A program made the position numbers and the translations under genes. Positions 35,822 to 46,610 of a DNA stretch of 64,000 bases are shown piece by piece. Location of the stretch: assembly GCA_001695595.3 (NCBI GenBank), contig MBPM02000001.1, forward strand, positions 2,232,001 to 2,296,000, given 5' to 3'. A model generated the notes under the pieces. The model saw nothing but the letters and a program-made list of their open reading frames with translations, was not told where the DNA came from and searched no databases. Positions within the stretch are counted from its first letter, which is position 1, and every line of letters begins with the position of its first letter. Origin of the DNA: Plasmopara viticola (Eukaryota > Oomycota > Peronosporomycetes > Peronosporales > Peronosporaceae).

Positions 35822-38368
35822 TATATAACTTCTTTTGATTTCTTCGTGATCGTCGAACTCACACTGTACGCCAGACCATATGGTTGTATAAGAAAAACTA
35901 TGTAGCTTGCCGAATGTTGCGAAACAACATGCCTGAGTGAACGTTGTACAGTGCAACAAAATCGGTCGATGGAGACTATTCGACAATATGAGAGGTTTGG
36001 GTACAATTATCACGGCATTTAGTGTGTCTAGGATGAAATGGAGGGTGAGTGATGCTACAAGGGCTATCGAGCGCCCCGTCGGCGTTTACCCATCCATCCA
36101 TCAACCACTAATGAATTTTACTTAAGTAATACATACACTAACAGCCGCTCTGAAGACGATCAGCTGGCTCTAGAGGCCAATCACTCCCAAGACAAGTTTT
36201 GTGGTTATGAGGTCCGAAAAAGTGTATATCAGTATTGACAGATGTGTTTTCGCGTAGAGGATATTTTAGCTCTCGGCTGCTGTGTATGCAGCCATGGGTT
36301 TGAAAATACTCTGAGAAAATGAAAGCCGTTATGGCTCAGTCTTTGTCATACAATCAAAAGGAATCGAGGAAGTGATTGGGTCTAGCGGTTTTTCGCACCC
36401 GGCTATAAAGGTCACGCAAGTCTTTTTCAGAAAGGATGCTGGAGAGCTAGCATCTGGATGCTCTTGATAAAGCCAAGGAAAGGCTTAAGCAGGTATACAT
36501 TCTGGTTTTGCTGGATCAAAAGGGTACCACTTAACGATTAAGAGTATCTAAAAAAAGACGGCTTCTACCGCAAAAGCTCAACTTAGTGTACCAACTCGTT
36601 ACATCTTCATCTACTTAAGCTCAGTATTCACCCAATAGAAGCGGAATGAGTGTTATTTTGTACTTTTGATTAGATATTACAGATAGTTAATAGTTGTTCA
36701 TATCAATATCCAAACAGGCAGCAAAGTGGTCTGCTAAATTACCCGTATCATCACAATGATTTTATCAAGACCGATAAGACTGTTAGGTGGTTTCCGATGC
36801 CATTGTACCAAAATCGACTTCGTCACCTTAGGCGCCGTTTTCAAAGGCTACGCGAGCAACAAAATCTGAGCCTAAGACTTAGGCTCCGCTTGTGGCATGG
36901 TTGGTGAGCCGTAATACGTTTGCTGACGAGGAGTCGCTAAGGCAAAAAGGGCTGCAGAAATGTCTCTTGCTCCGACGCGGGGGGGGAGGGTGCGAGTCTT
37001 TCACTCTCCCTAAATCTGTGGCTCACAGACTTCCCACTTCAGTGCAATAACTTGGCACATATCTTTGCCCGCAAGGGCCGCGAATGACAGTACACGATAT
37101 GGTTCAAGTACGATTTTGAAGGTGCGAGACGTGGCGTGAGACTCATCAGCCATGTGTAAAGTCTCACCAAAAAGGAAAGGAAAGTCGATGATTTTCAGAG
37201 GCAAAGACCTCACGTGGACTCCTAGGCAAAAGAGGGCGATGTAAGAGACATCAACCCTTAGTATATTACTCGGGTAGGTCCGTCGGCCAACCGTAGTCGC
37301 TTTTAGTAAGATTCAGCACGGATACAGCGCATCGTTGAAGAATCGGGCGTGCCTATGGAACTCAGTCGTGTGGGGTTTGTTGTCATCGTCCTCATAAACT
37401 TCGTGGTGAACGCCAATACAAGCATTTATAGGACCGTAAAAGTCATGAAAACGAAGTTTGTTGTTGAAAACAATTCGCGTTTTCTCTTTCTAGTGATAGT
37501 GCAATTTCGAACCATGAAGAATCCCATGAAACGGAGTTTCATCTTGCATTCTAATTCCGAACTTACCCTACGGTGTACTTTTTTTATCTAGTAACATTAA
37601 TTAAGACCTTTGAATTTTCCCTCACGCATTCATTAGAGAGCTACTTGCACTGAGCGTAGATGCAATCACAGTCTTTGCCCTGCCAAATGCACCATCTTGC
37701 TCAGGCGGCACACAAACACCGTCAAAAGCTCATGCAAGTCAACAAAAGGAATGATGCAGGAATTTTCACAGCCGTTCAGTAATTGCATTTTCTAAACGAA
37801 GGACGTGAGAAAGTTTGTGTTTTAACCTCTGCCAAGTGTCACAGGTACTCACATACTTCGCAACCTGCTTGTACATAACGGTTCACCAAGACTTTTTGAA
37901 AACCTATTTCTCGGTCTCAAGATTGGTCATTCGAGCATTATGTGCTTTCAGAAGTGTAGGCCATAATTACTCGCTTGAAGCGCTAGACGTCGTAAGACCA
38001 TCGATAAAACTTGTCTATTTCACATATGCATAAGACAAATGGAGCGTGCTCATCGCCAACATTAATGATGCATGGTTTGAATAGACCACAAGCGTTTAGA
38101 ACCTTGGAGATGCCTTACTAAGTTTACATTTCTGGCCTTAACTACAATTGTCGAACTCCTTATTCACGTCGATGGCAAGCAATTTGAGCCAATCACTGGG
38201 CACCGATGAAACAGCAAAATATTTTAGTCAAATGAAATTCACTCAAAAAGCCAACAAAAAGTTGGTCGTTTGCAATGTTGCACGAATGCTTACTACCTAC
38301 CTACACACAACAGCATTATTCCGTCTTGTCTATTGAGTTAATAGACAAAATTGTTAATAGTATTAACA
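35822..38368. other. Gene-free desert before the ERO1 gene
   Basis: No recognisable gene, RNA or repeat family. A run of eight or more G residues lies near 36980. The last 200 bp should contain the ERO1 promoter. Frames are below 83 codons and lack domains. Confidence 0.4.
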
Positions 38369-39904
38369 ATGGTAACGGCGCCCATGTGGCGCCTATTGCG
38401 TCGTGGATTGCTTGGTGTGGCCACCGTCAATGCATCGACGCAGTCCTTAGCAGCAGCTATCACCAATAGTTCGATAACGCCACGATTTACGAAGGACATG
38501 GTGGACTATTTGCAGTGCCAAGTGTGCCAGACGCCAGAGCTTATAGGTAGTGTGCAGGACTCGGCCTGCGACTATGAAACGGTAGACAAGGCAGTCAATG
38601 AGCACTTTCATCCACTGCTACACGAGCTATCGCGCCTTACATTCTTTCGCTACTTTAAGGTGGACCTGGGCAAGGAGTGTCCCTTCCTGCCGTGGCAGGA
38701 TGATGGCATGTGTGCAAGTATCGACTGCGCAGTATGTGAGTGTCCGTCACACGAGATTCCTGTGCCCTGGAGTCAGCTGGATAAGCTGAAGAGACTTACT
38801 CAAAAGCAAACTAAACCCTGCGATGAACAGACGGGGGAGAGTACGCTATCAAAGGTCGAACGCAAGAATGCAGTGGCAGGAGAGAGCTTCAAAGCGTGGG
38901 AGGAAGTGTCGAGTTTTAATGTCTGGGCGACCCAGGGTGGGGAGGATGAAGCAATGACGTACATTAATTTACTCGAGAACCCAGAGAGATATACTGGGTA
39001 TAGTGGCATCCAGGCCGAGCGCATTTGGAAGGCAATTTATGAGGAAAATTGCTTTACACCTTCGGAAGAGAGTGCTTTCGATGGCATGTGCCTAGAAGAG
39101 CGTGTGTATTACCGCCTCATCAGTGGGCTTCAGGCATCAATTAATACGCACATTGCATTAAAATACAAGTTTGGTGAGAAATGGGACGTAAATCCATCGC
39201 TGTTCGTACATCGCGTAGGAAGACATCGCGAGCGGCTGCAAAATCTTTATTTTACCTATTTGTTCGTCATGCGTGCGATTAGCAAATACCGTCATGAACT
39301 TCTGGCATATAATTACAACACGGGCAACACTGCTGACGACCTTCGTGTGAAAGAGATCTTGCGCCAACTGCTATTGGAGGGATCTGACGATGCACGAGCA
39401 TCGGGAGTTTCTTGTCCGGCGTTTGCTGAGTGCTCGTCCGTGCTGTCTGGTTTTGACGAAAGTGCGCTTTTCCGTATACAAGCCGACGGGCTCTCGCTCG
39501 ACCAGCTCACACAAGCGAAGCAGGAGAAAGAACAACTGGAAGTGCAATTTCGAGAAAAATTTCAAAACGTAAGTCGGATCATGGACTGTGTCACCTGTGA
39601 AAGGTGCCGTCTCTGGGGCAAGTTACAGATCATGGGATTGGGAACAGCAATCAAGATTTTGCTAGTTGAGGACGTGTCGACAATCCAGGAGATGCACCGT
39701 AACGAGCTCATTGCGCTTATTAATGTTGCTAATAATCTTTCTGGCAGCGTGGATGGCGTCAAAATGATGCGAGAGCTTGAGTTCATTGAGGCTGTTAAGC
39801 TGTTTGGCTTGGTTTGTGCGAGCGCTGTTTTTCTTGTGCTGGTTCTGATCATTCTTTTCCGCCGGCGCAAGAATCAAGCGAGTGCACGAAAAAAGCAGGA
39901 CTGA
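38369..39904 (+). CDS. ERO1: ER oxidoreductin 1 (ERO1), predicted type I membrane protein with KKXX tail
   Basis: Single-exon, 511 residues. ERO1 is the FAD-dependent thiol oxidase that reoxidises protein disulfide isomerase in the ER lumen. A basic then hydrophobic N-terminus (WRLLRRGLLGVATVNAS) looks like a signal peptide. The shuttle disulfide is C115-x4-C120 (CASIDC). FAD-binding landmarks are NPERYTGYSGIQAERIW and YEENCF. The active site is C410-x2-C413 in CVTCERCRLWGKLQIMG, followed by LGTAIKILL. Near 478-498 a hydrophobic helix (LVCASAVFLVLVLIILF) is followed by the basic tail RRRKNQASARKKQD, whose KK at positions -4/-3 fits the dilysine ER-retrieval signal. Animal and yeast ERO1 lack this arrangement. 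I start at the ATG at 38369; the six codons before it open with TTG. It is a lone gene at the edge of a desert. Confidence 0.92.
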   Translation: MVTAPMWRLLRRGLLGVATVNASTQSLAAAITNSSITPRFTKDMVDYLQCQVCQTPELIGSVQDSACDYETVDKAVNEHFHPLLHELSRLTFFRYFKVDLGKECPFLPWQDDGMCASIDCAVCECPSHEIPVPWSQLDKLKRLTQKQTKPCDEQTGESTLSKVERKNAVAGESFKAWEEVSSFNVWATQGGEDEAMTYINLLENPERYTGYSGIQAERIWKAIYEENCFTPSEESAFDGMCLEERVYYRLISGLQASINTHIALKYKFGEKWDVNPSLFVHRVGRHRERLQNLYFTYLFVMRAISKYRHELLAYNYNTGNTADDLRVKEILRQLLLEGSDDARASGVSCPAFAECSSVLSGFDESALFRIQADGLSLDQLTQAKQEKEQLEVQFREKFQNVSRIMDCVTCERCRLWGKLQIMGLGTAIKILLVEDVSTIQEMHRNELIALINVANNLSGSVDGVKMMRELEFIEAVKLFGLVCASAVFLVLVLIILFRRRKNQASARKKQD

Positions 39905-40169
39905 ACATTGATAAAGACAGAAAACAAAGCTGCACAATAGAAACAATCAAATAATAAAGATTTACAGAGCAAATTTACATTTTAAATGGAGGACGTCGTC
40001 GACTATGGTCGACTTAAAGCACCGTATTGCAACTTTGGTGTATCGGAGTTGCCCAATATTAGACTTTGTACCCCTATCTTGTGCACATAAATTTGAACAC
40101 TCAATTAGCAGAATAAATACCAATTCCCAATAGCAAATCATTAATGCCACTTTCTGCACTTGTCTCTTT

Positions 40170-41157
40170 GTTGATGCAAAAAATACGGAAATGCTTAAAA
40201 AAAATTTGACCTCGCACGTGCGCACTTCTTCATTAAGCACGTCGTAATCATAGCCAATTCGCCACGCAAGGTCTTGGCGCGTTGGGTCGGCCGCCAGCTC
40301 CTTGAGTGTGTTAATGAAGCGGTTAGCATCCGTTAAATCTGCGAAAAAGCCTAGCTGAGTGTTTAATCTCACGACGACAGTGCAGCAAGCGCGCTATCTC
40401 GTGCAGGTCGTACTCTGGGTGATATTGCAGTCCCGAAAACTCGCCCTTTGAGTATCGTAAGCACACACTCTGCACCGTAGTAAACGTATTTGATGCAAGC
40501 TGCAGTCCCTCTGGCTAAATGACTCGAACCTCGTCTTTATGGCTACTAAAAGCGTCAAATACCGTCGGCTTGCCCTCGTACATCGATGAGCCCGGCCCGC
40601 CGCAGTGAGGTGGATTTTGCGCTTTGCCTAGCTCTTTACCTCGTCAACTTTTTTCCACCACACCGCCAGCAGTTGCTACAGCCAATTGTAGTCCAAAGCA
40701 GCTCCCGCATTGTGGTACGCCGTACACAAAGCACTTTTGAGCGAGACTCATCATTCGAATCACTAATAAATTGTCACGCTCGTGAACCGCCAAAAAAGAC
40801 CCCGACCATCCCACGCCATGATACTGAGTATAAATTGTTGCACGTAATACAGAGTTGCTTGCGTACCATGGACAGATCTGGTGGCTTAAAGCCCAAGTCG
40901 GCAGGGTCGATGAGATCTTACGCTGCAGATTTTTCAATGCTGTGCGCCGTGGCTTTCACGAGCATATTCGCGTACAGCTGACCAGCAGTGGTAGCACCAC
41001 CGGCCTTAAGCACGTTTCGGCTCGTCTTGACGTACCCGTCGATCACCAAGTACCGAATTTTTGCTTTAAGTGCTGCGGGCGTAGCAGTATGCAGACGCTT
41101 AAGCGTCAGCTTTTGCACTTGCACACGTCGGACTAGAAGAGAGCGAGACCAAAGCAT
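40170..41157 (-). pseudogene. Inverted, inactivated copy of the class-I glutamine amidotransferase gene
   Basis: Reading the minus strand from 41157, the protein homologous to the intact gene at 45560-46610 can be followed end to end. It begins with YLVIDGY and AGGATTAGQLYANML; a TAA then falls within the segment matching ASDVVYPADG. A recognisable intron (GTACGC...CTCAG) precedes YHGVGWSG. Then come GVPQCGSCFGLQLAV (nucleophile Cys kept) and a TGA after GGVVEKS. MYEGKPTVFDAFSSHKDEV is followed by a TAG, then FSGLQYHPEYDLHEIARLL, and a frameshift leads into LGFFADLTDANRF and LAWRIGYDYDVLNEEVRTCE. At least three stops and a frameshift make it non-functional. Conserved exon content with an intron shows DNA-level duplication, not retroposition. 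Confidence 0.8.
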
Positions 41158-41236
41158 TCGATTTGATCTGTAAAGACCCGCTGAGCCTCAGCTTGGGCTC
41201 GACAGGTCGAGATTATGACCTTGGTTTTGGGATGAG

Positions 41237-41249
41237 AAGTCGAAAAGTA
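41237..41249. repeat. LINE target-site duplication, left copy
   Basis: AAGTCGAAAAGTA, identical over 13 bp to 42413-42425 on the other side of the LINE body. Confidence 0.85.
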
Positions 41250-42412
41250 TTTTCGGAAAAAGTTGGGGTGAGGCCCTCCTTCCAAGCGCGGGGGCTAAAT
41301 GCTCGCGCGCTTCGGGCAGGTGCTCTCGGGCATCTGCAGGTCTCTAACGAGTATCACCCTCGACGCGACGGTCTCCAGCACCAGGCCAAACCCCCTTCCA
41401 CGCCCTTAACCGCGCCAACCGCATCCGGATTGGCTCCTTTAATGTGAATTCCCTAGGTTCGAAGCGCAAGAAGCACGAAACACTCCCCGAAGATCTCCGG
41501 CGCTACCGCGTCGATGTCCCTGGCCTCCGAGAAACCAAGATCTACGATAGAGGTGAGCACCGCATTGATGACTTCCTTCTAACTCTGAAAAAAAAAAAAA
41601 AACGAAGCCAAGACCGAAGTCACCGAAATCCGCCGCCACTGCAACTCGTCGGGCGCCACTCGACACGCCCGATCCCGAGAAGAAACCTGGCGCCACACTA
41701 AGAAGCTCGGAACACTCCTCGACGATATTGAAGATCTTTCCCGACGCAAGTCCCTGACCACCCTCGCGCTCCACCGCCTCTGGTCCGTCTGGCTCCGCCC
41801 CACGCTCATCTCACCCAAGACCCGCATTCGACTGTACAACACCTACGTTCTACCGATTCTGCTGTACAACTGCGCCACCTGGGCTCTTACCAAGTCAGAG
41901 CTCCACGGCCTCGAGAGTTTCCATCGCCGCCAGCTTCGCTACGCTCTTGGCTATCGCTACCCCCGACACATTTCGAATGCAAGACTCTACGACCTCTGTG
42001 ATGAGCGGCCGCTGAGACTACGACTGACACAAGCTCGCTGGCGCCTGTTTGGCCATGTACTTCGCCGCAATCCCGACATTCCAGCTAACCCTTCAGATGC
42101 GTGCCTACTTCTTCTCCACCGCAGCAAAATGACGCGGACGTCCCCGCACCACGCTCCCCTCGACACTCGACCACAATCTTGTTTCCCGTGGCTCCGGCTT
42201 TCGACTCCGGACAGCACAAGACCTCGAAGTGGTACGTACCCTTGCACAAGACCGAAAGAAATGGAAGACCCATACGACCTCGGTGCTGGATGCACTGCCC
42301 GCCAAACGAGACTCGACGTATGCGGACACCACTCTATGCCGTGGACTAGCCAGACTGAGCCTAGCACGTGCATAACTTGGCAACGCGATAACGTAATACA
42401 TTACATTACATT
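41250..42412 (+). mobile_element. Internally deleted LINE (non-LTR retrotransposon) with TSD
   Basis: 1163 bp bounded by a perfect 13-bp duplication. After a short 5' leader, the frame near 41424-41580 reads RIGSFNVNSLGSKRKKHETL and VDVPGLRETKIYD, the start of an APE-type endonuclease. It then jumps, at an A-rich run (41587-41601), to the far C-terminal part of the reverse-transcriptase ORF. That part includes RIRLYNTYVLPILLYNCATW, FHRRQLRYALGYRYPR and RWRLFGHVLRR, and continues after a one-frame shift near 42110-42130 (PRTTLPSTLDHNLVSRGSGF) to a TAA near 42373. The whole reverse-transcriptase core is missing, so it cannot move itself. The 3' end is intact and terminates in a short repeated TTACA tail, as in RTE/Loner-like LINEs. 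Confidence 0.85.
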
Positions 42413-42425
42413 AAGTCGAAAAGTA
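42413..42425. repeat. LINE target-site duplication, right copy
   Basis: AAGTCGAAAAGTA directly after the (TTACA)n tail, identical to 41237-41249. It lies 38 bp before the ALDH start codon. Confidence 0.85.
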
Positions 42426-42463
42426 GCGAATTAGGTGACGTGATAAATTAATCTTTACTCGAA

Positions 42464-44359
42464 ATGTTACGCCGCGCCACCGCCCAAGTACGATGGCAAG
42501 AAACTCGAAATCTTTCTCTTCAGTCTACCCACTTCTTGTGTTTCAGCTTGCATCAAAGCCTTACCAGGTCGTCAAGGTGTCAAAGCGTGGTTTTGCTGCG
42601 TCTGCGTACGTACAGACTTAAGTTTATGACCAACACGGCAAAAAATGACAATAGTGGTGTTGGTCATAGACTAAAGGTGGACAACCCCTACACAGGCGAG
42701 GTGTTTTGTGAGGTCGCTTACGACTCCAAAGCGGAGGCTCACGCTAAGCTCGATGCAGCCGTAAAGGCGCAGTTCGACTGGAAGAATGTGTCGCTCAGCG
42801 AGCGCCAGGCACTGTGCACGAAGTGGATCGACGCGCTGGAGAAGACTGCCGAGTCCATTGCGCACGATATCTCGGGCATGATGGGCAAACCCGTGCAACA
42901 AGCGCGCAACGAGATCAATGGCACCATTGACCGTGCCAAGTACGAATGAAGCGGTCGCTTTATGAGGGAGTCTCACTGAAATTTCATTGCAATGTGATAG
43001 GACACTTATACATCTCTCGAATGCGGCGCTTCAGACGGATATGTTTCCTGAAGGAAATGGGCTATTTCGTCAGATCACACACGACCCTGTTGGTGTCGTT
43101 TACGTCATTGTTAGTACTTTGACAGCCGATTTCGGAATGTTTTTGACTCTTATGCATCGATAACGTTTTGACTCAGGCGCCATGGAACTATCCGCTCATG
43201 ACTGCGGTCAATTCAATCATTCCTGCTGTTCTTGCAGGAAATACAGTGCTGCTAAAGCACTCGCCACGCACTCCTCTTTGCGGAGAGCACTACCAAAAGA
43301 CATTTGCACAAGCAGGCTTTCCTGAAAATGTACTCCAGTCGTCGTTTGTTGAGCATGACACAGCTGCAGAGATCATTCAGCGCCCAGAGACTGCGTTTGT
43401 ATCATTCACAGGGTCTGTAAAAGGGTAAGTGTGCGATGTCGAAAGGGGTCGATGTTGTAGTAACAATGTGGTTCGATCATGTACGAAATGACAGTGGACG
43501 CCAAGTTCAGCAGCTGGCATCTCAGCGTTCGATTGATGTGACATTGGAGCTAGGCGGAAATGTACGAATCTATTTATTCTATCGTATCCCAAGTTAAGCA
43601 AGAAATTGTAGGATGCTGGGTACGTGACTGCCGATGCTGATGCTGAAGCCGCAGCGGAGAGTCTCGTAGATGGTGTTTGCTACAATGCTGGCCAGTCATG
43701 CTGCGGTGTGGAGCGAATTTATGTCCACGAGTCCAAGTACGACCAGTTCTTAGAGAAAGCCAAGAGTCTGTTTGAGTCGTATAATCTTGGTAACCCGACG
43801 GACGCAAAGACAACGATGGGTCCGATGGCGCTTCCTACTTCTCCCAGAATGCTCGAGGCTCACGTGAAGGATGCTGTGGCTAAGGGTGCTCTTCAGCTAA
43901 CAGGCAGTGGAATCGTCACTGACTCTACTGGGATTGGCCGCTTCTATTCGCCTAGTTTGCTAGCGAATTGTCATGGCTCTATGGACATCATGTCGGAAGA
44001 ATCATTTGGACCAATTGTCGGGGTAGAGCGCGTTTCATCGGACGCTGAGACTATTGAAAAAATCAATGACAGTAAGTACGGACTGACGGCATCCGTCTTC
44101 ACGTCGGATCGTGAGCACGCCATGATTCTGGGCGCACAGATTAGCGCTGGTACAGTGTACATGAATCGGTGTGATGTGTTGGACCCGATCCTTCCCTGGA
44201 CTGGTCACCGTGATTCTGGCAAAGGCATTAGTCTTTCAAAACACGGTTTCCGTGGCGTTACAAAGCTCAAATCGGTAAGTCTTTCGGAGAAATGTTGCAA
44301 TATTTTTTTTTGCCCATTGCTAATGTTATGCTCTGTCTTAGTGGAACTTTCGTATTTGA
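42464..44359 (+). CDS. Aldehyde dehydrogenase family protein (6 exons), probably mitochondrial
   Basis: Exons 42464-42939, 43001-43109, 43177-43424, 43495-43561, 43612-44274 and 44342-44359 encode 526 residues; introns are 50-70 nt. It oxidises an aldehyde to an acid with NAD(P)+. Landmarks are APWNYP (Asn199), KHSPRTP, FTGSVKGG, VTLELGG (Glu296), NAGQSCCG (nucleophile Cys330), EESFGPIVG, MNRCD and a final PWTGHRDSGKGISLSKHGF. The last exon is six codons (WNFRI, stop). The first 54 residues are basic/Ser-rich and precede a second ATG (42626), consistent with a mitochondrial presequence or an alternative cytosolic start. Where the family has LELGGKDP, this model gives LELGGNDA across intron 4. 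The sequence most resembles the plant/bacterial ALDH group with CCG after the catalytic Cys; substrate unknown. A LINE sits 51 bp upstream. Confidence 0.88.
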
Positions 44360-44555
44360 AAGATATTCCTGCTTCGAGTGCTACCTTCTATCTCAAGAAA
44401 AACACCAAGGTAGCGTGGGCGAATTTGGTCGCTGTTGCGTTTTATATGTTGCGTTTGAATATCCCGACGGGCCGATTACTCAATCCACCAAGCTTTTTGT
44501 TCGAGTATGGTTAGTCTTTAATCGTTTACTGTCTTTTTAAAGAGGCTTGGTGCCC

Positions 44556-45404
44556 CTATACCTCACTGGGGCCTCCAAAAGGATCGACACGGCCTTCGCT
44601 AGTCACGTAAGCAGAAGTGATACCGCCATCAACAACAAATGACGTGCCAGTGATGTAAGACGCATCATCACTTGCAAGAAAGAGCGCAGCCTTGGCCATC
44701 TCTGCGGCTTCTCCAAAGCGTCCCATGGGCACATGCACTAGACGACGCTGCTTTTTCTCCTCCGTGTCAAGGAACTTTTGTAGCAATTCCGTGTTAAGTG
44801 GCCCCGGACACAAAGCATTCACCCGAATGTTCTCACGGGCGTGAATCGTTGCCAACTCGCGAGACATAGCAATGACAGCGCCTTTGCTGGACGTGTAGGC
44901 GAGTTGGGGCGTGGCTGCGCCCAAGATGCCCACAAAGGAGGCTGTATTAACAATAGAGCCACCACCGGCGCGTCGCATAGCTGGAATACCGTACTTGCAG
45001 CCGAGAAAAACACCCTTGACGTTAATGTTCATGGTGAGATCCCACACATCCTCCTGCGTAGTGATAGCATCGTCGTCGGCGCCGTGCATAATGCCGGCAT
45101 TATTAAAGAGGACATTGAGTGCGCCAAATTCGTTTTCAGCCACATGAATCATATTCTCTACATCTCCAGCCACGGATACATCAGCCTTGACAGCGACGGC
45201 CACGGTGTTGCTCTTGCCCAGTTTCTGTAGCTCCTCGTGCACGAGCTCCACAGTCTCGGCGGCGGCATCAGCATTCACGTCGGCACACACTACGCCTTTG
45301 GCGCCTTGTTTGGCAAACAGAATGGCTGACTTGCGACCAATGCCGCCGGCGGCACCCGTGATCACAGCCACTTGACCGGCCAGTCGACTTCCAATGACGC
45401 TCAT
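44556..45404 (-). CDS. Short-chain dehydrogenase/reductase (classical SDR)
   Basis: Single exon, 282 residues, the typical size of a classical SDR. The glycine motif TGAAGGIG is at 16-23, NNAG at 101-104, and the catalytic Ser156, Tyr170 and Lys174 (YTSSK) are all present. The acidic Asp42 at the end of beta-2 (VVCADVN) suggests NAD(H) rather than NADP(H). The PG motif (ALCPGPLNTELL) and C-terminal SYITGTSFVVDGG are standard for the family. The frame is open upstream through a GTG, but the first ATG (45404) lies directly before the Rossmann fold, so I use it. Its 3' end is 196 bp from the ALDH stop (convergent) and its start is 155 bp from the amidotransferase start (divergent). The substrate is unknown; an alcohol/aldehyde step shared with ALDH is only a guess. 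Confidence 0.88.
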   Translation of the reverse strand: MSVIGSRLAGQVAVITGAAGGIGRKSAILFAKQGAKGVVCADVNADAAAETVELVHEELQKLGKSNTVAVAVKADVSVAGDVENMIHVAENEFGALNVLFNNAGIMHGADDDAITTQEDVWDLTMNINVKGVFLGCKYGIPAMRRAGGGSIVNTASFVGILGAATPQLAYTSSKGAVIAMSRELATIHARENIRVNALCPGPLNTELLQKFLDTEEKKQRRLVHVPMGRFGEAAEMAKAALFLASDDASYITGTSFVVDGGITSAYVTSEGRVDPFGGPSEV

Positions 45405-45559
45405 TCTGGCGACGCCTTTAAGTTGCGGCAGTACCCGTATCCTCGGATTATGCACACTTAACTGGTCATCTTATTCTTCGCTTCAACGTGGGCGTGTCGC
45501 AACTGATGTGGTGTACATCATTATATTCGATCAAGGCGTCATTTGCCTTTACCTTTGGC
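45405..45559. promoter_or_regulatory. Bidirectional promoter between SDR and amidotransferase genes
   Basis: Only 155 bp separate the divergent start codons (101 bp if the upstream ATG at 45506 is used). The two genes must share a compact promoter and may be co-regulated. No motif is assigned. Confidence 0.5.
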
Positions 45560-46610
45560 ATGCTGACGCGCTTCTCCCGTCGTTTGAGTCTTCAATCGTC
45601 CGTTGCCCCGCGTGCGCTGAGCTCAGTTGTGTCACCATTAAAAGTGCTAGTCATTGACGGCTACCCGCCCGAGGGCCGTGCTGACCTTGAAGCGGGCGGC
45701 GCCAGCACTGCTGGCAAGCTTTACATTGACCTGCTTAACAAGTCGGCGCCTTATGGTATCGAAATTGCGTCGGACGTAGTATATCCCGCAGACGGTGACT
45801 TTCAGACACCCAATTTATTCAAGGTGAGCTGCAAAATAAATGGTTGACTCGGACTAAATGTTTTAATATCGTGCGTCACGATAGTACCACGCCGTGGCAT
45901 GGACGGGCTGTTCGTTGACGATTCATGACGTTAGTGACACGCGAGTCACTCAGCAGATTGACCTTGCGAAAGAGGTGTTTGAGAACGGTGAGAGTTTCTT
46001 GCGACCGCGTGAGACACGAGGCTAATGTAACACTGTGAAAGGCATTCCGCAATATGGAAGCTGCTGGGCGGCTCAGATCGCGGTAGTTGCTGCGGGAGGC
46101 CATTGCGGATCGAATCCTCGTGGCCGTGAAATGGGTATTGCTCGCAAAATCAAGCTGTCTCCAGAAGGCCGCGCACACCCAATGTTTGAGGGTAAACCGT
46201 CGGTCTTTGACGCATTTACTAGCCACAACGACGAAGTGACCCACATGCCCCCTGGAGGACTTACTCTATGTGGCAATGACTTTACAGCAGTGCAGGCTGT
46301 GGCATTGCGCCACAAAAAGGGGGAGTTTTGGGCTGTGCAATACCACCCAGAGTACGATTTACACGAGCTTGCCCGACTGACATACTGCCGTCGAGCAAAG
46401 CTTGTGGATCTCGGATTCTTTGCAGACATGAAGAGCGCAGATCAGTATGTTGACGATCTTGAAACGTTGCACATTAACCCGTCTCGATACGACATTGCGT
46501 GGCGTCTTGGACTGGACGCCGACGTCATGGACGAGAACATTCGCCACTGTGAGACGCGCAACTTTCTCAAGTATCTCGCACTTCCATACAAATTGGCTCT
46601 GGAAGCCTGA
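45560..46610 (+). CDS. Class-I glutamine amidotransferase-like protein (3 exons)
   Basis: Exons 45560-45823, 45885-45987 and 46042-46610 encode 311 residues. The class-I GATase triad is visible: nucleophile Cys130 in YGSCWAAQIAV, and His (about 224) and Glu (about 226) in QYHPEYD. It opens VLVIDGYPPEGRADL, with a GGASTAGKLY segment, and is a stand-alone domain with no synthetase partner, as in the GMP-synthase-like/gamma-glutamyl peptidase GATase family. The N-terminus MLTRFSRRLSLQSSVAPRAL looks like a mitochondrial presequence; an earlier ATG (45506) adds 18 residues. Members cleave glutamine or gamma-glutamyl conjugates; the actual substrate is not evident. The Gly-Leu normally after CW is Ala-Ala here. 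A dead inverted paralogue lies at 40170-41157. The gene is divergent from the SDR. Confidence 0.82.
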
